Source of the DNA: an uncultured bacterium | Lineage (GTDB): Bacteria > Verrucomicrobiota > Kiritimatiellia > RFP12 > UBA1067 | Direction: 5' to 3' | NCBI GenBank assembly: GCA_902763655.1 | Contig: CACWSW010000004.1 | Location: forward strand, 1-36,904 | Length of the DNA stretch: 36,904 nt | Part shown: in pieces, positions 7,899 to 16,458 of the stretch | Numbering within the stretch: the first letter of the stretch is position 1 | Layout: each line of letters opens with the position of its first letter | Program-made: the position numbers and the translations under genes | Notes under the pieces: model-generated | Databases searched by the model: none | What the model was told of the DNA's origin: nothing | The model's input: the letters and a program-made list of their open reading frames with translations, nothing else

Positions 7899-9120
7899 AT
7901 TCAACCCGCTGCGCGTTCGCTTTCGCGCCACATTCAGCGGCAAACAGGACGGGGCGCAGCGCCTCGGCAAGATCGACGAAGAAAACGAGGTGCTGCATGA
8001 CGTGCAGATTACGCTTGAGGGCGAGGCCCTCGGACATGGCGTTTGGCTCGACCGCGAGTTCTGCGAGGCCGTCGCCGAGCAGGGCAACGCCACCGGCGAC
8101 GTCGGGCTCAAGGTGCGCTACGGACATCCCGCAATGTGCTCGGATGCCATCGGCACCGAACTTGGCCGTGCCAAAAATTTCCGTGTGGTCGATCTCGATC
8201 GCACCGTCGACGGCAAGACAGTCAAGGCCGCCGGCGTCGTTGCGGACGTGCATCTCCTGAAGTCCGCGCACGCGGCGCCGCAAGGCGACATCGCCAAGCA
8301 TGTGATCGAGACGGCGAAGGAGGATCCCGGCCAGTTCGGCCAGTCCATCGTCTTCACGTATTCCGACTGGGTCGTGAAGGACAAGGACGGCAACCGCCAC
8401 TCCTACAAGGAAGAGGTCCAGGAGCCGTCTGACAAGTGGTGCGAGGAAAATCCTGACGCATCCTGGAATGAGGCAACGGCCAAGGGCAATGAGCTTTACA
8501 AAGACTGGTTCGGAAAGTCCGCCGACGGCAAGGTGTACGCTGTGCTCGGCAAGCTTCATGGCAGCGACTTCACGGACACGCCCGCCGCGACGGACGGAAT
8601 CTTCTCCACCGGCACGCTCGCCGAAGAGGCCGAGACCATGCTGGCCGAGCATCCGCAGATCGTGGAACTCCTGGAGAAGCATCCGAAGTCCGTTGTCGAG
8701 TTCCTGGAGCGCACGGGCCTCGACAAGAAGCTCGAATCGGCCCGTCTCTCCGGCCTTCAGGCGGCGAAGGACAAGGAGCTGGCCGAGTTGCGGGAAAAGT
8801 TCAACCTCGAACTCGCCGCCGCGAATGCCAAGCTGACCGAGAACGACAACGCACAGGCCGTCGCGCTTACTGAGCGTGACGAGCGCATCAAGAATTTGCA
8901 AGCCGAGATCGACGCGAAACAGACAGCCCTTGCCGCGGCGCAAGCCACGGTCGAGCAGCTGACCGCGAAGTGCGCCGAAGCGGAGAAGGCCCTTTCCGAG
9001 ACGAAAGCAGCCCTCGCCGCCGAAACCAAACGCTACCGCGAGCAGGTCGGCCTCGCGTTGCAACAACCCACGAATGGCCCGGAGCTTCACGGCCTCGCGC
9101 TCATTCGTTCCAAGAACTAA
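7885..9120 (+). CDS. Prohead protease fused to a scaffold coiled coil, 411 aa
   Basis: Start ATG 7885 has AAGGAGG upstream. Residues 1-160 resemble a capsid-maturation serine protease of the herpesvirus/HK97-like fold: a conserved His in VRYGHP (H81) and a candidate nucleophile Ser in FGQSIVF (S144). Residues 245-395 are a long coiled coil rich in Ala, Glu and Lys that would act as the scaffolding domain. A single gene combining both matches the lambda C/Nu3 layout. Whether an internal start produces scaffold alone, as Nu3 does, cannot be settled from sequence. The protease would remove scaffold before packaging. The major capsid gene follows after 24 bases. Confidence 0.85.
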   Translation: MPTNKFNPLRVRFRATFSGKQDGAQRLGKIDEENEVLHDVQITLEGEALGHGVWLDREFCEAVAEQGNATGDVGLKVRYGHPAMCSDAIGTELGRAKNFRVVDLDRTVDGKTVKAAGVVADVHLLKSAHAAPQGDIAKHVIETAKEDPGQFGQSIVFTYSDWVVKDKDGNRHSYKEEVQEPSDKWCEENPDASWNEATAKGNELYKDWFGKSADGKVYAVLGKLHGSDFTDTPAATDGIFSTGTLAEEAETMLAEHPQIVELLEKHPKSVVEFLERTGLDKKLESARLSGLQAAKDKELAELREKFNLELAAANAKLTENDNAQAVALTERDERIKNLQAEIDAKQTALAAAQATVEQLTAKCAEAEKALSETKAALAAETKRYREQVGLALQQPTNGPELHGLALIRSKN

Positions 9121-9144
9121 CTCAATCCCGAAAGGATCAAGAAA

Positions 9145-10098
9145 ATGGCAACATTGCAAACTCTCGTCACCGGCAAGGGCTGGGACGCCACGCAGGGCAT
9201 CATCGAGGAAGTCGCGAAGCTCGTCCCTGAGCTGAATTTCTTCGACGCCAAGATCATCAAGGGCACGACCTTCCAGGCCGTCAAGCTCACCTCGCTCCCG
9301 ACGACCGGCTTCCGTTCGATCGGAAACGGCATCGACGCGAGCGATGAGGGCTATGCGCTCGCCACCTACACGTGCGCGCTTCTCGCGGGCCTCGTGCAGC
9401 GCGACAAGGCCGCGTTCACGGCCGACGTGCGCGGCGCAGACGGCGCGAAGGCCGCAGCGGCGGTCGCCACCATCCGCAGCGCGATGAAGACCCTCGCGGC
9501 CGCGATCTGGTACGGAGACGGCTCCGGCGCGTCGGGCGCGAACATCTTCCCCGGCGTGGCCAACGCCGTGACGTCCGCGCTCACGCTCAAGGCCGGCGGC
9601 TCCACCGCCAGCAAGCAGACCTCCGTGTACCTCGTGGGCAACAACGCCGACGACCAGTGCGGCCTCTACTTCGGCGAGGATTCCGAGCTTCTCGGCAAGT
9701 CCGAGCTGGAGTGGAAGGAAGGTCTCATGACCGGGACTAACTCCAAGCAGGTTCCCAGCCTCTGGACGAGCCTCGACTGCTGGGCCGGATTCGGCGTGGT
9801 CAATTCCAAGTGCGTGGCCCGCGTCGCGAACCTCTCCAAGACGGACTCGAAGAACCTCACGGACGGGATTCTCGCCGATGCGGTCTCCATGTACCAGGAG
9901 GCGAACGACGGCCTGGCTCCCGCCGCGATCTTCGCGCCGTTCGAGCAGGTGCGCGCGCTCCGCGCAGCCCGTTCGGCCCAGGTGTACAACACGCCCGGCA
10001 AGAAGGGCGAGCACGTCGCCGGACCCGTCGAGGACTTCGACGGCATTCCGATCATCGCGACGAACTCCATCAGCCTGACGGAAGCGGTTGTTTCCTAA
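9145..10098 (+). CDS. Major capsid protein, 317 aa
   Basis: Assigned by position directly after the protease-scaffold gene and by features of HK97-fold capsid proteins: a beta-rich N-arm (FFDAKIIKGTTFQAVKLTSLPTTGF), a spine helix region with many Ala (KAAAAVATIRSAMKTLAAAIWYGDGS), the common YGDGS...FPG motif, and a C-terminal domain ending in VEDFDGIPIIATNSISLTEAVVS. GAAAGGATCAAGAAA precedes the ATG. Codon use is strongly biased towards C and G endings, as expected of a very highly expressed gene. No separate decoration protein such as gpD is evident. Confidence 0.87.
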   Translation: MATLQTLVTGKGWDATQGIIEEVAKLVPELNFFDAKIIKGTTFQAVKLTSLPTTGFRSIGNGIDASDEGYALATYTCALLAGLVQRDKAAFTADVRGADGAKAAAAVATIRSAMKTLAAAIWYGDGSGASGANIFPGVANAVTSALTLKAGGSTASKQTSVYLVGNNADDQCGLYFGEDSELLGKSELEWKEGLMTGTNSKQVPSLWTSLDCWAGFGVVNSKCVARVANLSKTDSKNLTDGILADAVSMYQEANDGLAPAAIFAPFEQVRALRAARSAQVYNTPGKKGEHVAGPVEDFDGIPIIATNSISLTEAVVS

Positions 10099-10117
10099 TC
10101 GCGAGAAGTGAGTCCCG

Positions 10118-10474
10118 ATGAGGAACCCTCTGTACAACCCGCTCGCCGTCACGCCCTTTGAAGAGGACGTGACGTGCGAGTACGCCCTGCGGCGAGACGC
10201 TGCCGGAACCGTCCGGCGCTTCCCGCTGCGGGCGGCGGTTGTGCATGGGCGCAACGGCGCAGGCGGCGCGGGCGCGCCGTCCGCGCAGGAGACTGGCGAC
10301 CGTCTGAGCGTGGTCGTCCGGTTCGGGTCCTGGCCTCTCGAAGAGGAGCCGGGGCCCGGCGTGCGGTTCGTCTTCGGCGGGCCGCGCGGCACGTACATCT
10401 GCAAGGCCGTGACGGCCGGGCCGACCGGCTGGACTCTCCGCTGCACGCGCAACATGCGCGGGGAGGCGTTGTGA
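10118..10474 (+). CDS. Head-tail joining protein, gpFII-like by position, 118 aa
   Basis: A small mostly beta protein after the capsid gene, of nearly the length of lambda gpFII (117 aa). The predicted strands (DRLSVVVRFG, GVRFVFGG, GTYICKAVTAG, GWTLRCTRNM) suit a head-closure or connector barrel. The assignment rests mainly on gene order and length, because sequence motifs are weak. Its stop overlaps the GTG start of the next gene by 4 bases. Confidence 0.6.
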   Translation: MRNPLYNPLAVTPFEEDVTCEYALRRDAAGTVRRFPLRAAVVHGRNGAGGAGAPSAQETGDRLSVVVRFGSWPLEEEPGPGVRFVFGGPRGTYICKAVTAGPTGWTLRCTRNMRGEAL

Positions 10475-11010
10475 TCACCGTCGAGCTCACGCGAGACTCG
10501 CAGGCGCGTCTGCGCTCGCTCGAGAAGCGGTTCCCGCGCACGATGCGCGCGGCGTTCGGCGCGGCCGCGAAGCGCGCGCAGAAGCGTTTCCAGAAGCTCA
10601 TGCGCGCGGGCGGCGGCATGTACGGCGTCGCGCAGCTTGCGCCGCATTCCTCGATTTCCACCTATCTCCGGCCCGGGCAGAAGATGGGCGGCGTGCTCGC
10701 GGACGATCGGCGCATCGTGATGTTCAAGCGCTCACCCGACGAGCAGGTGATCGGCTGGCCGGACCCGCTCGCGAAGTGGGCCGTCCGTTTCCAGGAGGCC
10801 GACCAGCACGCCATGACGCAGGGCGAGCGCGGCTATCTCCACTGGCGCGGCGTGCGCGACATTCCCGGCACCTACTCGCGCCCGGAGCGCGACGTAATCA
10901 ACTCATTCGCCGCCGACCTCGCGCGCGACTGGCCGGGCCTGGTCAATGCCATGTTCGAGAAGTACTACATGTCACGGCGCGCGAAGTACGGCGCGGGAGG
11001 CATAAAGTGA
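10471..11010 (+). CDS. Minor tail protein, gpZ/HK97 gp10-like, 179 aa
   Basis: GTG 10471 is chosen because GGGGAGG is at good spacing and it overlaps the previous stop. The start ITVELTRDSQARLRSLEKRFPRTMRAAFGAAAKRAQKRF resembles the N-terminal helix region of tail-completion proteins of the gpZ/gp10 group, which join the finished tail to the head. The C-terminal half is basic and aromatic. It follows the FII-like gene and precedes the U-like gene, as in lambda. Confidence 0.65.
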   Translation: MITVELTRDSQARLRSLEKRFPRTMRAAFGAAAKRAQKRFQKLMRAGGGMYGVAQLAPHSSISTYLRPGQKMGGVLADDRRIVMFKRSPDEQVIGWPDPLAKWAVRFQEADQHAMTQGERGYLHWRGVRDIPGTYSRPERDVINSFAADLARDWPGLVNAMFEKYYMSRRAKYGAGGIK

Positions 11011-11510
11011 GTGCGACACCTCACAGCGTGCGCGTGGCCGCCGCGCGCCTTATCGCCGCCGACGCCGCCGTCGCCGCGTACTGCGCCGAAAACTTCGGGC
11101 GCGGCCTGCTCGTGATCGTGGACCGCTACGGCGTGGACGGCATCCCTGGCGAGAAGGACGCGCCCTACGCCTGGCTCTACACCGACGGCGAGAACGAGCT
11201 CGGCAACGTGGACGCCGAGACGTTCGAGTTCGTCGTGGAGGTGGGCGCGGTCGATGACGCGATCCGCCCCTCCTACAACGAGGAGGCCGCGCGCACGGCG
11301 AGTGCGAACGGCCTCGTGCTCGGCGGCATCGCCGAGAAGGTCGAGCATTTGCGCGAGCTGGTGCTCGCCGCGATCCTGCGCGGACACGTTGGCGCGTGCT
11401 TCAACACGGCCGCGCGCACAGAGAACAGCATGAGCGGCTTCCCGCTCGAGTTCGCCGCCGTCCGCATGAATTTCACCTATCCCGAAACCCTCACAGAAGG
11501 AGAATTCTGA
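11007..11510 (+). CDS. Tail terminator, gpU-like by position, 167 aa
   Basis: GTG 11007 overlaps the previous TGA (GTGA). The protein is an alpha/beta domain with helix VRVAAARLIAADAAVAAYCAENF followed by strands, consistent with the fold of tail-terminator proteins that cap the tail tube. No strong sequence signature was seen; position before the tail-tube gene is the main support. The gene ends two bases before the ATG of the tube gene, whose Shine-Dalgarno AGAAGGAGAA lies inside this gene. Confidence 0.6.
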   Translation: MSATPHSVRVAAARLIAADAAVAAYCAENFGRGLLVIVDRYGVDGIPGEKDAPYAWLYTDGENELGNVDAETFEFVVEVGAVDDAIRPSYNEEAARTASANGLVLGGIAEKVEHLRELVLAAILRGHVGACFNTAARTENSMSGFPLEFAAVRMNFTYPETLTEGEF

Positions 11511-11511
11511 A

Positions 11512-11913
11512 ATGGCAAGATACCAGGTCAAGAGCGTGAAGGTCACGTTCAACAACGTGCAATACGCCGTCCCCCAGGCGCCGAGCGCGCAGCCGCAGTC
11601 GTCCGACCCCACGGACGTGACGTGTCTCGAGGACACGGCGAAGCAGTTCATCAAGGGCGCGCTGCTCAACAACGACACGTTCGACATAGTCGTGCAGGGC
11701 GTGAACGAGGCGCCCGTCGTGAACACCGTCGGCGAGCTCTCCATCGAGGCCGTCTACTGCAACGGCTCCGCCGACGTCACGAAGACGGTGACTGTCGGCG
11801 ACTGCATCCTCCAGAACGCGCAGCCGCCGAACCCGGAGGCGGGCGGCGACCGCGCGGCGAACTGGACGCTCACATTCCAGCCGGGCGCCGTCACGGCGCA
11901 GGCGGGCGCGTAG
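11512..11913 (+). CDS. Major tail tube protein, gpV-like by position, 133 aa
   Basis: A beta-rich protein with many Val, Thr and Asn residues (YQVKSVKVTFNNVQYAVP...TKTVTVGDC...NWTLTFQPGAVTAQAGA), as in tail-tube monomers that stack into hexameric rings. It lies between the terminator-like gene and the tail chaperones, the usual place for the tube gene. It is shorter than lambda gpV (246 aa), which carries an extra Ig-like domain that is absent here. Confidence 0.7.
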   Translation: MARYQVKSVKVTFNNVQYAVPQAPSAQPQSSDPTDVTCLEDTAKQFIKGALLNNDTFDIVVQGVNEAPVVNTVGELSIEAVYCNGSADVTKTVTVGDCILQNAQPPNPEAGGDRAANWTLTFQPGAVTAQAGA

Positions 11914-11925
11914 GAGGGCGGCACG

Positions 11926-12207
11926 ATGGCGACGAAATTCACCGAACCGCCGCGCACGGGCACCGTGATGGGCAACGCCGTCACGGCGCGCCCGGTGCCG
12001 TTTGCGCGCCTGCGGGAAGTCACGAGCCGCTCGGCGGGCGACGAGACGGGCGTTTCCGTGGTCGAGGGCATGTGCGACGTGGTCTCTGAGTTCGTCACGC
12101 TGGAAGACGGCTCGCCCATCGACGCGACAGCGCTTTCGCCGGCGGCGATCCAGGCGCTCTACAAGTTCGCGACGGAGGGCACCGGCGGCGCGGCGGATTT
12201 TACGTGA
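11926..12207 (+). CDS. Tail assembly chaperone, gpG-like, 93 aa
   Basis: The first of two small genes between tail tube and tape measure, the invariant place of tail chaperones. GTAGGAGGGCGG precedes the ATG. The C-terminal part (LEDGSPIDATALSPAAIQALYKFATEG) is helical. The next reading frame overlaps in the -1 register, as for lambda G/T. Chaperones of this kind coat the tape measure during tail assembly and are absent from the mature virion. Confidence 0.7.
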   Translation: MATKFTEPPRTGTVMGNAVTARPVPFARLREVTSRSAGDETGVSVVEGMCDVVSEFVTLEDGSPIDATALSPAAIQALYKFATEGTGGAADFT

Positions 12208-12485
12208 CGCTGCTCGCGCGCGGCGCGCGCGCGGGCGACACGGTGCAGGACGTCAAGCGCCGCGAGGGCCTGAGCACGCTGCCGCTGTGGCTGCCGCTCG
12301 CCTTCGCGACGCTCGTGCAGTGCGTGTGCGGGATCGGCGGCAAGCCTCCCACGCGCAGCGAGATCCTCGCGTCCTTCGCGCTGCCGGAACTCTCGGCGGC
12401 GGTGCGGCGCGACGAGGAGGAGGACGAGCGGGACGCGCTCGGCGCGTGGCTTGAAAACATCGAACGGCGATTTGGAAAGGCGTAG
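12204..12485 (+). CDS. Tail assembly chaperone second frame, gpT-like, 93 aa
   Basis: The frame opens at GTG 12204, overlapping the previous stop (GTGA), and lies in the -1 frame relative to the G-like gene. It could be made by reinitiation at GTG or by -1 frameshifting near GGATTTTACG (12195-12204), although no classical X-XXY-YYZ heptamer is present. The protein has a Pro/Leu helix (LPLWLPLAFATLVQCVCGIGG) and an acidic helical C-terminus. Position before the tape measure supports the T role. Confidence 0.65.
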   Translation: MTLLARGARAGDTVQDVKRREGLSTLPLWLPLAFATLVQCVCGIGGKPPTRSEILASFALPELSAAVRRDEEEDERDALGAWLENIERRFGKA

Positions 12486-12488
12486 ACG

Positions 12489-13865
12489 ATGGCGAACAAG
12501 AGCACACAACTAACCCTGAAGGTTGCGGCGATCGATGCGACCGCGCGCGTGTTCAAGCGCGTCGCGTCCTCCGCCATGAGCGTGACGAAGTCAATCGCGA
12601 AGTGGGGCTCCGTCGCGGCTGTCGCGGCGGGCGGCGCGTTCGCCGCGACAGTGAACAAGCTCGGCACGCTGTCGGACGTGGCGCAGGCGGCCGGCGCCGG
12701 GACGGAGGAGCTGACGAAACTCGGCGCCGCGCTGAACATGATCGGCGTGAGTGCCAACACGCCGGAAAAGCTCGCGATCGCGTTCCAACGCATGACGAAG
12801 GCGACGGGCGAAGTCGGAGTCGAGGGTTTCTATCGGGTCTTGAAGGTCGTCTCGGAACTGCCGACCAAGCAGGATCGCGCGACGGCCGCGCTTCAGGTGT
12901 TTGGCCGTGCCGGCCTTTCGTTCATGCCGGTGATCGAGCGCGCCGCGCGCAGCGGCGAATTCGCGCTCAAGGATTTGGTGGCCGCCATGCCCGGCATCTC
13001 GCAGGCGGCGGCGGACGCGGGCGACGCGGCGGCGGACGGCCTGGGCGTCATCGGAAACGCCGCGAAGAAGATCTGGAGCGAGGGCATTGCGAAGCTCGCG
13101 CACAAGATCGACGGCGAATTCGCGGGCGGCGTGCGCACGGCGTCGATGATCTGCGCCGCGCAGATGGAGTATTTCGCGAAGGTTTCATGGCGTTATGTGA
13201 GCACGTTTTTCAACAACTTCGGCGCGTCTCTCCTGGAGCTCGGGAAGACCGTCGTGAAGTGGGTCGAAAACGTCGCGACGATGATCGGCGGCGTGCTCGT
13301 CACGACGTTCGAGAACACGATGACGCGCATCAACGGCTTCTTCTACAAAATCGCCGCCGGCACGGACGCGCTCTGGTCGAAGATGACCGGCGACGAGGAA
13401 GGGTACGCGCGCGCGGTGAAGCTCGCCGGGCGCGAGTCGGCGCGTGTCGAAAAGGCGACTTCGCAGAACTGGAAGCAGACGTTCGACCTCCTCTCGAACA
13501 TGAAATGGGGCCTGGCGGACGGGCCGCTTTCCGGCATCAATCTCGACGACTTGAGGACCGCGCGCGACGCGGCGATCGAGACGGCGAAGAAGGCCGGCGA
13601 GGCTTACGGCAAGGCGGCAACCACGATTGGTGTCGGCGATCAGGATGGCATTGGCATTTTGGGCGCGGGCAACACGCAGAAGCGCGTGGATCCGGCCGCC
13701 GTCCTGGGCGGCACATACAAGGCGATCACCTACGCCATGCGCGCGGGCTACGCGACCGCGCAGGAGAAGATAGCCAAGGGCGTTGAGAAGATCACGAGCC
13801 TGCTCGGCGACGTGAAATCGAACACGAGCGACATGGCCGACAATCTGGATTTCGACACTGTGTGA
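12489..13865 (+). CDS. Tape measure protein, short, 458 aa
   Basis: Sets tail length and is the last large gene of the tail core. The N-terminal 60 residues are helical and end in a hydrophobic segment (GSVAAVAAGGAFAA), then an all-alpha region with the family-typical pattern LSDVAQAAGAGTEELTKLGAALNMIGVSANTPEKLAIAFQ in which layers of helices resemble other tape measures, hydrophobic helices around 235-275, and a helical C-terminus. At 458 residues it is about half the lambda gpH length, predicting a short tail of perhaps 65-70 nm by the usual 0.15 nm per residue rule. Confidence 0.82.
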   Translation: MANKSTQLTLKVAAIDATARVFKRVASSAMSVTKSIAKWGSVAAVAAGGAFAATVNKLGTLSDVAQAAGAGTEELTKLGAALNMIGVSANTPEKLAIAFQRMTKATGEVGVEGFYRVLKVVSELPTKQDRATAALQVFGRAGLSFMPVIERAARSGEFALKDLVAAMPGISQAAADAGDAAADGLGVIGNAAKKIWSEGIAKLAHKIDGEFAGGVRTASMICAAQMEYFAKVSWRYVSTFFNNFGASLLELGKTVVKWVENVATMIGGVLVTTFENTMTRINGFFYKIAAGTDALWSKMTGDEEGYARAVKLAGRESARVEKATSQNWKQTFDLLSNMKWGLADGPLSGINLDDLRTARDAAIETAKKAGEAYGKAATTIGVGDQDGIGILGAGNTQKRVDPAAVLGGTYKAITYAMRAGYATAQEKIAKGVEKITSLLGDVKSNTSDMADNLDFDTV

Positions 13866-13875
13866 GGATTTGATC

Positions 13876-14802
13876 ATGCCAACGCAGAGACAATTCAATC
13901 ATGCCTACCTTCTCGACGGGCGCGAATGGCGCGCGGAACTGTCGAAAGGCGTGAACGCCGTCACGGCGCGATACATGGTCATGCTCGAAGAGCCGCTTGC
14001 GAACGACGAGCTTCCGGACGACATCACCGGCCTGCCGAAGCTCGGCGACGCGCATCCGACGTTCGACGGCCTCATCGTGAAGAGCATCCGCCATTCGGAG
14101 GGCACCGGCGCGGCGAAGACGCGCCTGGAAATCACCGTGGAGTATGGCGAGCCCGACGAACCGGAGCAGCCGGAAGGGGCCACCGACAACTACATCGAGA
14201 AAATCGGCTGGCAGTCTGGATCCATCCAGCGCGACCTCACGAACGATGTCGAGACGGGCGTCGCCGTGCTCAATTCGGCCGGGCAGCCGTTCGAGAGCGT
14301 GCCGCAGGTGGACCGTCCCGCGCCGACGTTCGTCAAGGTCTTCAAGACGAAGACGCGCAAGAGTTATATACGGTATGTCGACAAGGTGAATACGGCCAAC
14401 CTCAGCGTCGGAGGGCAGACGTTCGCGAAGGACATGGTGCGGTGCAACCAGGCGGACGAAGAGCGCATTTTCGGCGACGCCGACGGCTACAAGTACCGCT
14501 ACTCGATCGCGCTCCAGGTGATGAGCAACAAGGTCAAGTTGAATGGCGCCGGAACGGCCACGGAGTGCGGTTGGCAGGTGCCGATCGTCGACTGCGGCAC
14601 GTCGCAGATTTCGCAAACCGACTCTCAGAAGATCGAGCGCGTGTCTGTCCAGACGGAGGACGGGCGGCAGGTGCCCGTCTCGTCGCCGGTGCTGCTCGAC
14701 GGCGCCGGACACTTCGACCCGTCTCGGCGCACGCCTTACGTGTTTCTCGTGGTGGCGTATGAGCGCACCACGTTCCCGAGCGAATTCACATCGGAGGCGT
14801 GA
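13876..14802 (+). CDS. Tail tip protein of unknown function, 308 aa
   Basis: ATG 13876 is preferred to an in-frame TTG at 13870 because GAGG (13864-13867) is 8 bases upstream of the ATG. The protein is predicted beta-rich, with an acidic Pro-rich segment (YGEPDEPEQPEGATDN) at about residue 93-110 that looks like a domain linker, and a C-terminal beta domain. No family was recognised. The position directly after the tape measure is that of distal-tail or baseplate-hub proteins, which is the best guess for its role. Confidence 0.7.
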   Translation: MPTQRQFNHAYLLDGREWRAELSKGVNAVTARYMVMLEEPLANDELPDDITGLPKLGDAHPTFDGLIVKSIRHSEGTGAAKTRLEITVEYGEPDEPEQPEGATDNYIEKIGWQSGSIQRDLTNDVETGVAVLNSAGQPFESVPQVDRPAPTFVKVFKTKTRKSYIRYVDKVNTANLSVGGQTFAKDMVRCNQADEERIFGDADGYKYRYSIALQVMSNKVKLNGAGTATECGWQVPIVDCGTSQISQTDSQKIERVSVQTEDGRQVPVSSPVLLDGAGHFDPSRRTPYVFLVVAYERTTFPSEFTSEA

Positions 14803-14803
14803 C

Positions 14804-15379
14804 GTGGCGAGGTATGTGCTATCAGAGCGCGCCGCCGACTGGATGCGGGCGCAGATGAACGCCGGGTATGCCGGCGAGGCGGGCCCGGCGCGCCTGCGCG
14901 CGCGCGACGCGTCCATGCCGTTGGATCCGCCGCAGCACTTCGCCATTGCCCGGCGCGTGACGAGCGGCGTCGCGTCCTGGGAAGTCGGCGAGGGCGCGGT
15001 GCAGGACGGGGCCGAGACGATTTGGTTCCAGGGCGGCACGGTGCAGCCGAACGCCACCGGCGAGTCGATCGTCTACGCGCAGCTCAACACCACGAGCAAG
15101 GTTGTCACGGTGGGCGTCGTCGCGTCCACGAGCGCGCTCGCGGCGCTCCAGCAGACGCAGGGCGTGGTGGTGTGGCCGCTCTACCACATGACGGACGCGG
15201 TGGTCGACATGGACTACCGTCCGCTTTTCACGCGCGGCGGGGACGGCGGCGTGACGTTCACCGGCACGTCCGGAACGACGCGCAAGGCGAACGCCTTCAC
15301 GATTGCAAGCGCGAGCGATTCGCGCGTGACGGTGACGTGCAGCGGCACGACATTGACGGTGGGGGTGTACTATCTATGA
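14804..15379 (+). CDS. Tail-associated protein of unknown function, 191 aa
   Basis: The start GTG 14804 has TCGGAGG upstream. The first 50 residues are helical and basic, and the rest is a series of beta strands rich in Thr, Ser and Val (TGESIVYAQLNTTSKVVTVGVVAS...DSRVTVTCSGTTLTVGVYYL), typical of small tail beta-sandwich domains. Its stop overlaps the next ATG by 4 bases. A tail-tip or adaptor role follows from context only. Confidence 0.65.
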   Translation: MARYVLSERAADWMRAQMNAGYAGEAGPARLRARDASMPLDPPQHFAIARRVTSGVASWEVGEGAVQDGAETIWFQGGTVQPNATGESIVYAQLNTTSKVVTVGVVASTSALAALQQTQGVVVWPLYHMTDAVVDMDYRPLFTRGGDGGVTFTGTSGTTRKANAFTIASASDSRVTVTCSGTTLTVGVYYL

Positions 15380-16458
15380 GCCTTGCCGTCCCAGCTTCCT
15401 ATTCGGAGTACATCTTCGACACGGGCACGCGGCAGGCGGTCCCCGCGTTGGTGTGCAACGGCGGCATCATGCCGCTCCGGACGGGCGCCGTGGGGACGAT
15501 CGACAACGTGCGCGTCCTGCGCGGCGAGGACGTGTTCTTTCTCATGGAGGCCGTCTACGCGCGCCATGCGTTCACCGACTACGCGCAGAGCCCGAACTAC
15601 GCCGGCATCAACTGCGATATCATGGGACATCGCCTGGCGTCGACGCGCGACAAGATCGTGACCATCAAGGACGCCTGGCAGGCGTCCGCGCCGACTGTCT
15701 ACGCGCACGACTTCGGCACTACGCGCCCGACGCGCGCGGACGTGACGACGTGGATGCTGTCCCAGATCGGCGGAATCGGCGTTCCCGCCGTGCAGGGCCT
15801 CGCGATCGCGGGGCTACGTCGCGACCACATGATGTACTTCTTCGCGGACGTGCAGAAGCTCAACTACTCCGTCGACGTGGCCGGGCGCAACGTCATCGGG
15901 TGCGACACGTCGCACACGGTCCTGGTGAGGAGCGCGGTCGAGCCGTCCTGGCCTGACGAGGATACCTACACGACGACCAACCTCTCCGTGGCCGTTCGCG
16001 AGCGGTACGTGAACGGGGACACGACGATCAAGTGGTCGACCGAATATTCGCAGATCCCGTACAAGGCGGAGTTCTCGGTGCCGGTTCCGGACGACTTCGC
16101 GCGCGTCGTCGACGTGCGTCCGTTCGCGCTCGTGCGGTGCGACAACGACTGGTTCTGGGAGAACACCGACCACGGCACGAGCGACGACGCGGAGGTGTCG
16201 CACTGGGTGCTGATTCCGGCGGACGCGGGCTATCTCGACATCACCGGCGGCGGCGTGTTCCTGAACGTGGCGGATCCGGGCGCGCTCATCGACCTGGCTT
16301 TCAACACGGCGGGCCTTCAGCGCGATTGCGACAACATCGCGATCTCTCCGGACACGCGCGGACACTGGAATTCGCGCGTGCAGGCTATCGCGGCCGTCGA
16401 AGACGTTTTTTCGCTGATTCATTTCAAGTACTGCAATCTGGAAGGAGTCCAGTTATGA
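15376..16458 (+). CDS. Tail tip or hub protein of unknown function, 360 aa
   Basis: ATG 15376 overlaps the preceding stop. The protein is a mixed alpha/beta chain with many aromatic and Asp residues (for example NDWFWENTDHGTSDDAEV) and a long beta-rich C-terminal half. No enzyme motif was found. It lies in the run of four coupled genes between tape measure and fibre, so it probably belongs to the tail-tip complex. Confidence 0.68.
   Translation: MSLAVPASYSEYIFDTGTRQAVPALVCNGGIMPLRTGAVGTIDNVRVLRGEDVFFLMEAVYARHAFTDYAQSPNYAGINCDIMGHRLASTRDKIVTIKDAWQASAPTVYAHDFGTTRPTRADVTTWMLSQIGGIGVPAVQGLAIAGLRRDHMMYFFADVQKLNYSVDVAGRNVIGCDTSHTVLVRSAVEPSWPDEDTYTTTNLSVAVRERYVNGDTTIKWSTEYSQIPYKAEFSVPVPDDFARVVDVRPFALVRCDNDWFWENTDHGTSDDAEVSHWVLIPADAGYLDITGGGVFLNVADPGALIDLAFNTAGLQRDCDNIAISPDTRGHWNSRVQAIAAVEDVFSLIHFKYCNLEGVQL

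Noticed and set aside
7786..10647. Very long minus-strand open frame (953 codons)
   Set aside because: It runs antisense across the portal end, protease, capsid and joining genes. Long antisense frames are common in GC-rich DNA, it has no start signal or family features, and its residues mirror the plus-strand codons.
12195..12204. Programmed frameshift heptamer in the tail chaperone overlap
   Set aside because: GGATTTTACG does not fit X-XXY-YYZ in the zero frame, and a GTG start overlaps the stop. The -1 register is noted, but a frameshift site cannot be claimed.
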